NCBI GenBank assembly: GCA_019915135.1 | Contig: JAHLMK010000010.1 | Coordinates: 310,001-374,000 of the forward strand | DNA from: Strobilurus pachycystidiatus | Taxonomy: Eukaryota > Basidiomycota > Agaricomycetes > Agaricales > Physalacriaceae | Reading direction: 5' to 3' | DNA: 64,000 nt | Shown here: positions 1 through 12,576 of the stretch, in pieces | How the letters are laid out: each line of letters starts with the position of its first letter | How positions within the stretch are numbered: the stretch's first letter is position 1 | The notes under the pieces: generated by a model | The model's input: only the letters and a program-made list of their open reading frames with translations | Told to the model about the DNA's origin: nothing | The model's database searches: none | Translations under genes and position numbers: made by a program

Positions 1-1777
1 GGTGAACACGAACTGTAGAGTGAGAGGCTTCGTTGATGATGCGGTAGACGCCAGCAGGAAGCTAGGATGTCATCAGCACCAGTTTGAAGCGACGGTTGAA
101 CGTCAAGCAAACCTTTGGGGTATGTGTCTCCGACATGATATTCGTTAAGAGGATCGTGACAGTGGGGGCGGATTCGGTTTAGAGCCGCTTTTCAAGCGTC
201 GGATTGACTGAGGAAAGGAAGTCGAGGGAGCTTTGAGCTAGGCGGTGACAGGAAGGTAGTTGGGTATAGTGGGATCCACTTCCCCGCACTTTTAAAGACG
301 GACCTGTCTTTTTCTGGGGATTGCTTTCGGAGGTATCACCGAGGCAAGCGACGTAAGGCCCGTACATATCATCAATCATATGATGGCGACGAACCTGTGT
401 AATGTGTTCATTGCACTCTCGTTGCTGTACAACCAGCGAGGCAGCTGAAAACGTCCACATTTCTCCGAGCTCGTTTTGGAGTTATGCACTAAATCGTAGA
501 ACGCAAAAACATCTGGAAGGCGAGCAACCTTCGTACGTCGAGCCGCCCATCACCCGCCCTATTGCTAACAAGATGGTCCGTGATGTCTGATGGCAGATCT
601 CCGTTTGCGACACCCGACGCGGCTCGACACGGTCTTGATACTCCCCTCCAGTTCTGATCCACCCAATCGGACCCAGTCTTGCGAGTCGCGTTTCCAATGA
701 GTAAGAAGGCGGGGCACTCGGACTCACTTGTGTCTCGTTAACCCACTTGAGATTGTGGCGGCACACAAATGCGCACGGGACGTTCGCAGGGCCGTGCTCC
801 AGTCAAAAAATACTTACCAGGTTACTCGGGTAACATCAGGGGCCTGAGTATACTTTCTTGTACTTCCTCTACGTACTCTGTTGATCATCATGTTTTGTCT
901 GTTGTCTACTGACTCCTCCTCTTAGGGCAGCAGAGTCTCCGAGAAAGGGTCATGTCCAACGGAACAAGACCTTCCCCGCAAATCCCAACCCGTTACTTTT
1001 ACTCTGGTCGGGAAGAACAGGCTCCCAATGATGCGCGAATGAGAACCTTGTTCCGACCTTACGAGCGGACTAACACTAGTGCAGTCACCGCCTGCACAAT
1101 TTCGCCTATCGGATTCTCGTCACGGAATTGCGAGCCCGCGAGCCCGCAAGCCATTGAGACCACATGCACTGAACGTGGGGAGAATCACATGAACGTACAG
1201 ATCTTTGGGGGCGTTTATGTCTATATTGGGATTGCGATTCTCAGTCATTCACATGGCAAACTCGTACGACGACGACAATTCGAGTTGGAGTTATTTTCAC
1301 ATGGCCAGAGTACGTACTATGGAGACACGTTAGCTGGCTCTGCCCCAAGCCACGGAACGCGTTTCATTCACATGCCGCCCCACTGCGGACGCGTCGAGGC
1401 TAGAAGCACAACGTAAAGTGAAGCATCTGTCGCGCGTCAGAGCCACAATGGATCTCTTCTATGCACACCCCAACATACCGCTTTCATATGATACCTACCA
1501 CCGTTACAATATTACCCTAACTTGTCTGAGCTACTGGTAGTAGTTTCTCAAGCACCTGACCAGGATCTCGTACAAGTGGTTTTGGCAACTGTTTTGAAGA
1601 CGAGAGGTGGCACCATCACATCATAGTCATTTGTGGCAATATTCCAGCAGTCATCCGCTGCCATTATGCATAGTCAAAGCAGGAGGTATGTATACATCAT
1701 AGCAAGTAGAGGATATCTTCCAAGAAATACAACAGCAGCCTAGAAGGAGATGAAATGAAAGCAGAAATATAAGTATA
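1..1777. other. Left flank, no recognisable gene
   Basis: Both strands carry only short open frames; the longest (952-1416, plus) has no recognisable motif and no splice-supported extension. The last part lies just past the 3' end of PDS5 and probably includes its 3' untranslated region. The left edge may cut a gene lying outside the window, but nothing in the sequence shows this. Confidence 0.5.
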
Positions 1778-4700
1778 TCAGCCCTTAGCCTTGGTCTTCC
1801 TCTTAGCTTTGCGCTGTGGAGCGTCATTTAGCAGACATATCATCAAGTAGCTTGTGGGGACGAACCTTCGCTCTTTGCCGCGCCCCTCGCCCCAACTGTT
1901 CCTCACCCGATGGGACATCCTCATCCCCAACATCGTCAGCGACGGCATCGGCCATCTCCACATCACTGCTTGCCTTTCTCGAGGCACCATCGTCATCCTC
2001 ATCCTCTTCGCCGTCGTCGTCATCCTCGTCATCCTCCTGGTCCCGACTATCAGATTTACGCTTCTTTCTCCTTCGTCTACACAACAACTAGTCAACCGCA
2101 CGATCCAATGTTGTCAAACAAGAGCCATACTTTGAACCGTTCCCATTGGTGGCGGCGGGAGCCTTACGCTTCGGCGGCTTCCGTTCCTTGACCTGATACG
2201 ACTGAGCCCAGGTGTCGGACACTCGAGAAGGATAGAAAAACCCTGACCTCTCCTCCCTTGCTGCTGTACAACTTTTCGACCCATTCAATCGTCTCATCAG
2301 TGAGATGAACCTGTTCGCTCATCTTCCCCCATTTTAGTCGGCAAAGTCCACATAGAAAAGAAACATGGACCACACCTTCTGCCCTTCATCCAACGTCTTC
2401 GGCGCCCGCAAGATATCCGACGGCAGCTTCACTTTACCAGGATACGTCGTCATCGGCCACTTCTTGCTCTTCGCAAACGCCCGAATGAGCTCCTGTGCGA
2501 GCTCACACATTATCCAGAATTTCTAACACAACTGTCAGGACATCATCCGCACATCCGGGCCAAGCGGATCTTACACGGCTATACTGGGAGTCGATGTCGT
2601 GGACCGTCTTCCCTTTCACCGCAAAGTGATACAGTAACGGAATATTATCGGCGGTGGCCAGCAAGTCCAAGTAGTAGCGCACATATCTGGAGAAGGTATC
2701 AGGTTAGTTCAGGTCCAGGTCCAGGTGTGAGTAGCAATCCGCACTTGGAGTGATCTTGCAGATCTTTATGCGTCTCGACAAAATCGGGATGATGCGCTAG
2801 GAAGTGTAGGAACCGGAGGAACAGCGATCCGAAGAACTTTGTACACGCATCTACAGATACCAGATACCAGTCAGGACATCGAATCTCCGCGTTCAGCAGA
2901 GCATGCATACCCGGAGAGAGACGACGCACAGTCGCCGAAATATACTGTGTGGCCTAAAGGACTAAGGGTCAAACGGGGTCAGAAGAAATAAACGGCACTT
3001 ACCGTCGCCCTTAGATCGTTGTCGGGATCGTGCACAGTCAAGAATGGTATGATATTATACACTTCAGGAAGCTTTTGCTGGGGAAGAAGGGCGATCAGCT
3101 TCGTCAAGAACTTGTATCTGACGTTATAGCACGAGTCCTGTCCGAGATCAGTAACAGAACAGCCCCAGAAAGCTCCGATGAATTACCTGACAGACCAACG
3201 CCAACTGCTTGAAGTGATTCAGGACTGGTTTAGCGTACGCAGGCGTCGCGGCCGATAACTGGATCAAGGAGAGCGCCGCCGTCAGTCGCAGGCGAGATAG
3301 TAACACCGGACTGCAGCCGCTCTGGTAAGTTAGGTATGAGATAGGCCGATGAATCACACGTACTCCTCTTCAACACTTGTCGACAGCGATCCGTTAGTCT
3401 CAATCAGCTTATGAAAGATCCTGAACGGCGGTTCCGACACCAGCGCCGCCTTGTCCGTCCCCGCGTACGCCCGACATCGATTCCGGAAAGTCTTCAACGC
3501 CAAAACCTTGGCCTGATACAGTGGTGGAATGGCGTTGTCCTCAACCCACTCCTCGTCATCCTCCTGCTCATCATCCTTCTCTGGCGCAGGACTAGACTCC
3601 ATCAATAGCCTCTTCACCAGAAACTCTGTGATGACGTCGCTCTTAGACTCGAACGCGTCGGGCGCAAATAGAGAGAACTGCGCAAGGGCAGAGACATGCG
3701 CTACTAGCTCTTCAGGTGACGCATCTTGCAGATTATCAGCTAGGGTCTGTTCGTACATTGGTCAGCAACAGTCAGTCATTCAGAGGAGAACAGCCTACTC
3801 ACATCAACAGCACGCCCACAAGCAGCGCTCTGGTTGGGTGTATGTGCCAACAGCCGAGCGCCAAACTTGGCGTACTTCTCACCCCCTCCAACAGCATACC
3901 TCCCATAACGTTCGACCATCCGCCTAACACACGTCAACGCGAACCCACGGAGAACATACAATTCAGACTTACTTATCCGTCGACCCAAGATCCGGTTGCC
4001 ATCGAACCAAACATGACAGTGCACGCAACGCCACGCTAGTCAACGTACTCTCCTCCTCCTGCTCATTAGATATCGCCTTCGTCAGCAGACCCTGATGCGC
4101 CTGAAAGATGATCGGCAAATTCTTCGACGCGTATTTCAACAAAAGGGCGGCCTGCTGCCCACTGGCGCCTGCCAACGGACTGGCTCGGTCACTCTGCCCT
4201 TCCTCTACCCGCCGAAGTAATGTGGGGATGGCAGACTGGTTGAGGATGTGATACATGGCTCGACGCAAAAAGATCGTCATGGTTCCCGAGACACCGACGG
4301 CTTTGTCCGCAATTCTCTTCAGGAATTCGTCCTTGAATGCAACGATGAGTATATACGCGCAGACGCCAAGAGATAGATCAAGAACTACTCACCTTCCGCT
4401 TGACTAGCGATTTGACATCCGTTTGCGGGTCCATGCACTTTTGGAGAAGCTTGTATAATGTTTGATCGTTGAGTTCGGCGAACCCCTCAAGGTCTTCAGC
4501 GGCCTTGGAGGGTTCGTGGAAATATACTAGGAAGAGGTGAGCGAGAGCAAATCCCGAACGAGAGGCAACAACCTACATGAATGTTGCTTGATCAAGCGCG
4601 CCAAGTCAGCTTTCACCGCTTCCTCGTTGTCGTCGATGACTCCGCCCTAAAGAGCATAAGCTGTAACAATGTGAACGAGGCAGCCAAACGCACATTATTG

Positions 4701-6528
4701 GCGATGCATGCATCAAGGTAGCGCTGGTACGGTGAAGGGGATCTGTAAGAGTCTGAGTGCAAATTCGCTCAAACACCATCAACACCTACGTCGACCGGAG
4801 ATTCGTCGCAGCCAGGAGGGTAGTCGTAGCCTTCTCGTCCTCCAGATAGACCATCACAGTGAGCAATCTATCCGTCCAGCGCGTTTCGTCAACTTCGGAT
4901 TTATCTTTGGCGTTTGAGGAGGGCAGCGGGAGGATGAATTCGGCGATGGTCTGCTCGACGCTTGGTCTACACTCCTTGTTCATTCCGACCAGAGGTAGGA
5001 TGGAGTTCGGTATCCACGCGAACTGGCGAATGGCGGTAGGATCTTGATTCTCGCTTGACAAATTACGCATAAACTCGGGAAGAACAGTATAGTGTTTAGC
5101 TCACATGAGAGGATAGGCGAGATTGTAGAGCTTTCCAAGGGTCTTGAGAGTCTCTGCGCGGACGCTTTGCTGATGATCTGTCAGTTACTAGTCAGGAGTC
5201 CAGAAGAAAAGCTAACCTTCTTATCTGTCGCACGACCAGCGAGGTTTTGTAGATGATCGCGTGGAACGTGATGTAGGATGATTTCAAAGTCCACTTGTCC
5301 GTATAGTTTGGCGACTGTGGTTCGGACACGTTCATCGGGATCCATCACCTTCACCTGGAGCATATCTGCGTGACATTGAGTTAAGAAAATACCACTAGTG
5401 GGACAACAAAGGCGTACCCTCTACACTGTCTCGCAACTCGGCATGTTGATTGAAGATGTTACGCGTCGATTCCACCGCCTTTATCCGAACAGTAGCAACA
5501 ACGTCATTCATCCTCGCGAGCCACACTTTGAAAGTCCCCGGATACTTCTTCGCTAGATCAGCGCCGCCTTTGTCGGCGTACATGTCGCCCAGAGTCTCTG
5601 TGGCCAGAATGCGTACAGAGATGTCGTCAACCTTGCACTGTTCTTCCAGCTGGGGGATCACGCTGTGTAGCAGGTTGGGACATGAGGCATGTATGTGTTT
5701 GATAAGCGCGTGTGCTTTACGAATTTCTGTCAAGTCCTCTTCCTCCGAATACTCTACCATGAGTTCTGAGAAGTACATGGACACGTGCCGTTGCAGCTTG
5801 TCGCCCGTTTGGCGGCAGACGTTGACGGCGAGGCGATAGGCGGGGGCATCAGTGGACTGTAGGGCGCGTCAGGGCCGTTCTGTGAGAAAACGCGTCGCAC
5901 ACACGATGTTCTTGTCGCCAAATTGCGCGATGATGGTGTCCATGCTCGCGGACGGCAGCGACGGCGCCTCATCAATGAGCGCCACAAGAATGTCGGCCAT
6001 GAAATTCTCGACCTGCTTGGAGAAATCCTTGCGGATCAGCATGAAAAAGTCGCGAAAGACGTTGTTGATGAGCGTGTCGCCGTTGGGCAGGTCGCAGATG
6101 AGGACGACACTCTTCACGGACGACAGCGACTCGAGCACGTGGAAATATTGCGGGAAGTAGGTGTCGCTGGACTGCTTGAGGCCTTTGCCGAGCTGGACGG
6201 TGATGAACTTGAAGATGTCGACGAGTTCGTCCTCAGTGTATGGCGCCTCTGGAGCGTACAGGCCGAGGATGTCGACGAGGCAGCACGCGGCGTACGCCTT
6301 GACGCCGCGGTCGTTGTGGAGGAGGATGGAGGGCCCGAGCAGATCCTGCTTGACGGCGGCGAGGGAGCCGAGCTCGACGTTCTCCTGGTCGAGATCGTTG
6401 AGGGCGTTGTGCAGGGCCTTTAGTTTTCGGAGCAGGGTGTCCGTCGTCTGCGCCTTGGTGGACAGCTTGTCCTTGAACGCGAGCTTGGTCGGCGACGCCT
6501 GGCCGGCGTGGCGGGTCTGTGCGACCAT
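1778..6528 (-). CDS. PDS5: Sister chromatid cohesion protein PDS5
   Basis: PDS5 is a HEAT-repeat protein that binds cohesin in the nucleus and controls its loading, release and acetylation. The first exon (start 6528, MVAQTRHAG) is strongly PDS5-like, including LAFKDKL, the CCLVDILGLYAPEAPYT block and the FRDFFMLIRKDF block. Later exons keep the family order, for example AHALIKHIHASCP, DPDERVRTTVAKLYG, a stretch starting SPEELVAHVSALAQF, and ALKTFRNRCRAYAG. About a dozen short introns interrupt it; the first is 5857-5904 (48 nt). The C-terminus is acidic (runs of D and E near 1950-2060), then basic. A 52-nt intron at 1814-1865 (GTTCGT donor, TGCTAAATGAC branch) joins the acidic region to the last exon RKAKRKTKAKG; reading through instead stops early at 1824. 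Predicted length is about 1,200 residues, normal for a fungal PDS5. It is divergent from NAA15. Inner exon borders were not all resolved. Confidence 0.95.
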
Positions 6529-6663
6529 GGCGGGCGGGAGGCGGCGGCGGCGATGATGAAAGAAGGCGAGAGACCAGCAGATTCGATTTGGCACGCGTTG
6601 GTTGCTCTTGTTTGTCACCGATTCCATTTACCTTCGCTGCCGACGCCGACGACGCTCCGGAAG
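6529..6663. promoter_or_regulatory. Bidirectional promoter PDS5/NAA15
   Basis: The start codons of PDS5 (6528, minus) and NAA15 (6664, plus) are only 135 bp apart, so both 5' untranslated regions and core promoters must fit in this interval. No TATA element is evident. Shared control is inferred from spacing alone. Confidence 0.6.
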
Positions 6664-9600
6664 ATGTCGAAAGTTGCCTCGCTGGCTGCCAAGCGCGCGC
6701 TGTCCTCGAAGGAGGCGACGCTGTTCAAGGATGTCCTCACGCTGTACGAGACGCGGCAGCTCAAGAAGGGCCTCAAGACGGCTGATCAGATCCTCAAAAA
6801 GTACCCAGAGCATGGCGGTGAGTAATATGCATTAATTTCTGTGTTTTTGTCCAATTTCGATATTGCCAGAAACAATGTGCATGAAGGGCCTTATTCTGAC
6901 GCACATGGGCCGCCGCGACGAGGGCATCGAGCTTGTCAAAAAGGGAGTCCGCCTCGATCTCACATCGCACATATGCTGGCACGTCTTCGGCCTCATCCAG
7001 AAGGGCGAGAAAAACTACGAAGAGGCTCTCAAGTCGTACATGCAGGCCCTCCGCTTCGACAAGGTGCGCCACAGCCCGCCATCGCCGCCGACGCTGATGC
7101 TGATGCCCGGCAGGAAAACATGAATATCCTGCGCGATGCCGCGGCCCTCCAGTCCCAGCTCCGTCACTACGACGGCCTTGTCGACACGCGGCATACCATC
7201 GTCCGCATCCGGCCCGCGCTGCGACAGAACTGGATCGGGCTTTCCGTCGCGTACTATCTCAACGGAAATCTCGAGGAGGCGAGAAAAGTTCTGGAGCATT
7301 ACGAGGAGACGCTCAAGGTCAGCGGTGTCACCTTCCGCTGTGGCCAGAATGCTCATCCACGCACAGAACGTACCCGACTACGACGTGGAGCACTCGGAAA
7401 CAAGCATGTTCCACGTAAAGATCCTCGAGGAGTCCGGAGATTATGCCGAAGCCCTTGCCTTTCTCGACGTCAACTCGAAATCCAGAGTAATTGTCGACAA
7501 GACCGGCATTATGGAAACCAGAGGTACATAATCCGATTAGGTCTGAAGACAACTCAACATTCTCCTTCTAGCACGGCTATTATCCAAACTCAAATCTGAA
7601 GAGGCAGAACACGCTTGGAGGGTCCTCATAGACCACAATCCAGACTGCACCGACTACTACACCGGTTACCTCGCCAGTCTCAGCGCCTCGGACGATCAAG
7701 CCGCCCTCTCCATTCTCAAAACCATAATATCCCAAATCCCTCGTGCCAACGCTCCTCGGCGTCTTTCACTCTTATACGCATCCGGCGACGCCTTCAAAGA
7801 GCTTGCAAAAGACTACCTCATGTCCGCTTTCGTAAAAGGTGTCCCATCCCTCTTCGCAGACATCAAGTCTCTCTATGCCGACAATTCCAAAATGGAGTCA
7901 ATACAAAACCTTGTCGAAGAACTGCTAGCAGAGAACCCTTCCGACTCCGCCTCCTCCTCGACATCCACTTCGGACCCGACAACATACCTATGGATCCTCT
8001 ACTTCCAGGCGCAACACTTCAGCCATCTGTCGCAGTATGACAGGGCTCTGGAGATCCTCGAACGCGCCATGACCCACACTCCTACCTTACCAGAGCTGTA
8101 CACCTGCAAAGCCCGCGTCCTGAAGCGCGCAGGTGATCCATACGGTGCTGCCCGTGCTATGGAGGAGGCCCGGCGGCTGGATGGCCAGGATCGTTTCCTC
8201 AACACCAAGTGTGCCAAATACCACCTGCGGGCGGGTCTTATGACCGAAGCGTACAACTTCTTTGGCATGTTTACCAAGGTGGGGACTTTCTTACACGCTC
8301 TGGCTGCTACTCGCTAATGGGAAGTAGAAAGACGCTGCCAGCCCTGCTGCAGATCTTGAAGACATGCAGTCGTTACTGTATCTCATCGAGGACGCCGATG
8401 CGCACAACCGTCTGGGGAAGCTCAATATGGCGTTGAAGAAGTATGCTGCCATCCAGAAGGCGCGTTTCTTTGCTCCTTGCTGCACTTCGCGGAATGCTCA
8501 TGGTCATGATAGATATTTGAAGAGATCGAGGACGACCAGTATGACTTCCACGGGTACTCATTGCGCAAGTTCACTATCAACATCTACCTCAAGTATGTGG
8601 TGCTCGTCTAGACCTGGCGCATGCCATTCTGAATATTTTCAGCCTCCTTTCTTGGGAAGACACGTTACGGTCTCATCCTACGTATGTCCAAGCCGCTGTC
8701 TCTGCGAGCAAGGTGACTTGAATTGACACTGCAACTGCAACTGCATAGTCCTTACATCCGCTACAGATATTCGTGGCAGTCCATGACGATCCGTCAATCG
8801 TGAAAAGACTCTCTCCCTCAGGTGGGCTCAATCCTCTCCGCTGTCTTGATCCTCCTCAAAAACCTTTTTTTTTCTGCGACAGGCCAATTGACAGACGCGG
8901 AGAAGAAGGCAGCAAAGAAGGCGAAGAAAGCGGCACATAAAAATCAGGAGGATGCCAAGAAGCGTAAACCAACTTTACCGGTTCTCGAACTGGAGCTTAC
9001 CATTCAACAGCTGCTGCTGCTACGTCCAACAACGAAGACAAAGGTCTCGAACCAGCGTCTACAGCGGACGACGATCCAGAGGGGCGTAAACTCTTGGCAT
9101 GCTCTGACCCGTTAGAGCGCGCGGCCAAGTTCTTGCACCCTCTCACAACCCTTGCGCCCAAGAACATCGAGGTGTGGATAACGGTGTATGATGTGGCGAT
9201 ACGGCGAAGTGAGTGCTTTAGCGTCTTTGTGAATGCTCAGTGGCTTATTTCGATTATCTTCAAAGAAAAGTATCTGCAGGCTGTACAGGCTCTGTCGCAT
9301 GTGCGTGCCCTGGATGCTGAGAATCCCGAGCTGCACGTCCGGCTCGTGCATTTACGGCAAACTAGTGCGTCTTTCCTTCTTCACGGCTATGCAGGTCTTC
9401 TCATCCTCCTCAGTCGCGGCTCTACCCCAAGAGCCTCCAGCGCCTATCGGTCCCTTGCTCAAAGAGACTGCCGATCCACTACTGCCGGATGAAGTCAGCC
9501 TCGAGACGTACAGCTCGCAGTACCTCCAGCGACATTCGTCTTCGCCGCTGGCAGTCCTCGCTACTGCTCGAGTATCTCGGGCCCTGGGGAGCTCTCTACA

Positions 9601-9904
9601 GGAAGTCGAGAACACGATCTTCACCACTCTGGGCCCCGAGGTGGAGCTTACGCTCAAGGTCAGTCACCCTCCCTTCTGTCATGCATACACAGCGCCAACC
9701 TCCCAGCGAAACTTGAAGGCCGCCCAAGCCGCCCTTGTCTTCCTCAAAGAAATCAACTCGACGCGGGCGGACGAGTATCGCATAGCGTCTCAGGGGAAGT
9801 TCCCGCTGTCGACGGTGTTCAAGGGCGCGGAGGAGCAGGCGGCGCTGGCCAAGGCTGCTGTGAGTATGCCGGTGGCGAGTCCCGCAGAGGAGGTAGAAGT
9901 ATGA
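6664..9904 (+). CDS. NAA15: NatA N-terminal acetyltransferase auxiliary subunit (NAA15/Nat1)
   Basis: NAA15 is the TPR scaffold that anchors the catalytic subunit NAA10 to the ribosome for co-translational N-terminal acetylation. The start (ATG 6664, MSKVASLAAKRALSSKE) and following exons align with the family throughout: LFKDVLTLYE, GLKTADQILKK, MKGLILTHMGRRDEG, SHICWHVFGLIQKGEKNYEE, NWIGLSVAYYL, and later the block ending in CAKYHLRAG. A lysine-rich stretch near 8895-8970 (DAEKKAAKKAKKAAHKNQED) matches the basic linker typical of NAA15. Around a dozen introns of about 50-60 nt are present; the first donor is GTGAGT just after 6818. The stop is at 9902-9904. The predicted length, roughly 850 residues, fits the family. 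It is divergent from PDS5. Exon borders between 8460 and 8900 are the least certain. Confidence 0.94.
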
Positions 9905-10336
9905 TTTACTAGTAGACCATTGACATTTAGATTAACATGCATAATTTATCGAGCTTTGTACTAGACGTATATGCATTGAAGAATTGAATTTGTCGTGGAG
10001 TTCCTGAGATGCGGAGAGGTGTGTAAACGAGATCTGGTGTCCACTGTGAGTAGGGCGTAGATGGTTTCGTTCTCTCTGCAGAGCAAGGACTCAGTCAAAT
10101 TTCGCGATACGCCACAGGAGCAAAGAGCATTTGCAGAAGCGTGTGCATTCACTGTGCATTCGCGTATTCACGTGTCACAGATTAGACACAATAACATTGT
10201 CAACAAGACGCGTATTGGAAATCTCAACGATCGGCATTCAGGAATGTACTGACCCTTGTCTTCTTAAATCCTTCCATTGTTCCAACTTGAGATTACTTTC
10301 CTCAGCTCTTCCCTCCAAGTTGTCCTGCCCCGACAA
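9905..10336. other. Intergenic, NAA15 3' end to kinase gene 5' end
   Basis: No gene is visible. The first part should hold the NAA15 3' untranslated region and the second the promoter of the kinase-like gene at 10337. An upstream in-frame ATG at 10277 would extend that gene by 20 residues. Confidence 0.5.
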
Positions 10337-12537
10337 ATGAGCGCCAGTCCCGTGGCCAGTCCGCCAGCGTATCCGAGTCGTTCTCCTTGTTGGTTTGACC
10401 CCTCACCGCCGCTCTTCCCAGTATCCCCTCACAGTTTCTCCTCGCCTTCCTCGCATACTCTACCGAGTCCGCTCCCAGACGAAGAGCCAGAGAAGCCTCA
10501 GTATAGGAAGGCTTTCTTCGAGTTCATTCCCCCTCCTCTTCACCGAGATGAATTGCTGGATGCCCCGGAGCCCTCGGATCCTATACAGCTTCTCGACCGC
10601 CATATCCCTGACAATCTGCTTTTGAAGCACGTCAGGCTTCTTCCAACTCTCCATCAGGATCTTTGCGCGTCGGCTGAGAGCACTTTCGCCCGAGAGCTCG
10701 AGGCTCTCAATGATCATAACTTCGCCTTTTGGGAGGCCGATCGGCCGAGTCGTCGGGAGATAAGAAGTGCAGATGCAGCATCTATTGCAAAAGTGCGAGA
10801 CAGCACGGTGGGCAAGGTATCGTCAAAGGTTGCATCGAAACTCCTTGTCACTCCAACCGAGCCAACGGAGGGCACCGTGATCTTCTGGACACACGGTTTT
10901 GACGGGTCCGTAGGCATGCTGAATGAGCCTTACGCTTCCCAGACTCACCTTCTGCACACCATCGGGCCTTCATCTCACAGGCAGCTGAAGAAGAAATGTC
11001 GCCCTACAGTCCTGGGTCTTAACCAGTATGCGCGCTCGTTTGCCTCCAGCATGCTTTTCTGCACAGACGCTGCCCCTCTCCTCAAAGACATGAGTAATCT
11101 TACCGGGCTCGACACTTTCCCTTGGCAATTGGACTCCAAATGCTCTACCGTAGCGCCACCATCAAGACTCCAGCCGCCTGACGCTCCACGTAGTCTCTGG
11201 ACTCTCCCGAAAATGCACTCGCAGAGACGACGAAGTGGTCGTCTAAAGATGCAACCGCTTAGTACGCCCGACGCAGGAACGATCTTCCCCATACTCAACA
11301 CCGGGCAAGCGACAGGAGTATATGAACCCACGTCTCGTGATTACATACAAAAGGTGGGAGACATTGCCATGCCTTCCCTGCTCCGGCTTCTTATGCAAAT
11401 GTCGTTGGTAGGCTTGGATCGGCGCGATAAAACGCGACACATCAGTGATAGTCTTCGATTGCGGAAACTTCATGCGCATTGGCATTCGGCATCGAGAGTC
11501 ACAAACACTATTTCTTTCAGAAATGATTGATGCATGCTCCGCGTCTAATCCTGATACTTCCTTCGGGCGAATTTGGTTGGCAATGCATATCGCAGCGGTC
11601 TACGATGCCCTCCATCGTCTCCCCATGCTGAGGGACTTCCCAGTACCCAACAAGAGGAAGCGGGACGAACGAGACGACGTATCCTCGTCAAAAAGAAGGA
11701 AGGGCGTATGTCTCAAGCTCGAAGAGGTGCGTCGCCCTTCGGCAAACGCTGGGTCTGGCTGATTGGCTTTGTGAACCAGGAAGTCAGCGAAAAGATAGCC
11801 TCATTTGACACCGTCGCTCTCTTTTTACGATTCAAGGAGTGGGACTCTCCCTCCCCCATGCTTTTCCATCGTTCCCACGTGAAGGTGGCAGCATCCTATG
11901 AACCCGAAGAGTATCTCAGCATCGTTCTAGATGGTCGGTTGGGCTCTGGTGCTGTAGGAGACGTCTACAGTGCCTTTATACCATCTGCAGGTCTTCAAAC
12001 ACACGGGTTCGTTGTCAAGATCGCTTCCACGCCACGCTCTGTTCGTCGTATGAGGCACGAGTCTGAAGTCTACAAACATCTCACCACTGCTGGGGTCGCT
12101 GGCATACCTAAATTCTATGCTTTCCTCTCGAGTGCGGATAATACGAAATGTATCATTATGCTTTCCAACGTCGGGCGTCCTCTTGGCGAGCAGCTGGACA
12201 ACAATCGAAAGATGACCACACTCCTACCAGAGCAATGGTACGCGACCCCTTTTTTGCCTACTGTATGATTGCAGCTAAGGACATCGTCAGCGCCGAGCTC
12301 AGACGAATCTTGAGTGATATCCACAATGCTGGTATATTGCATCGCGACCTTCGGTCGTGGAATCTCATGATGGATAAATCAAACCACATTTACTTCACTG
12401 ATTTTGACCGGAGCAGCTTTCGTGCCACGGATGGAGACTATCGCGAGGAAAAAGAGCGCTTGGAGCTGTTCATTCAAGGAGAGTACGTTGACGAGTACGA
12501 GATAATTGGTGCAGACGACCTTGTTCGGATATCATAA
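10337..12537 (+). CDS. Lineage-specific protein with C-terminal protein kinase domain
   Basis: Four exons can be joined in phase: 10337-11353, 11412-11705, 11780-12237 and 12291-12537, giving 671 residues. The N-terminal ~430 residues are a basidiomycete-type region of unknown function with a serine/proline-rich start. The C-terminal part is a kinase fold with glycine loop GRLGSGAVGDVYSAF, lysine in VVKIA, glutamate in RHESEVYKHL, catalytic loop HRDLRSWNL and metal motif DFD. All key residues are present, so activity is plausible. A KRKRDERDD...KRRKG stretch just before the kinase domain could be a nuclear signal. It converges with, and is paralogous over its length to, the gene at 12577-14850; only 39 bp separate the stops. 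The intron 11354-11411 is supported because it restores alignment to the paralogue (QTLFLSE against QTLWISE). Substrate and pathway are unknown. ATG 10277 is an alternative start. Confidence 0.8.
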
Positions 12538-12576
12538 CATTACATCATTATTTTTGAAAGTAAAATATCTTGAAGA

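Noticed and set aside
952..1416. 154-codon plus-strand frame
   Set aside because: No motif, unusual composition and no supporting splice or promoter signals.
5923..6423. 166-codon plus-strand frame rich in valine, glutamate and aspartate
   Set aside because: Antisense shadow of the first PDS5 exon, whose identity is certain.
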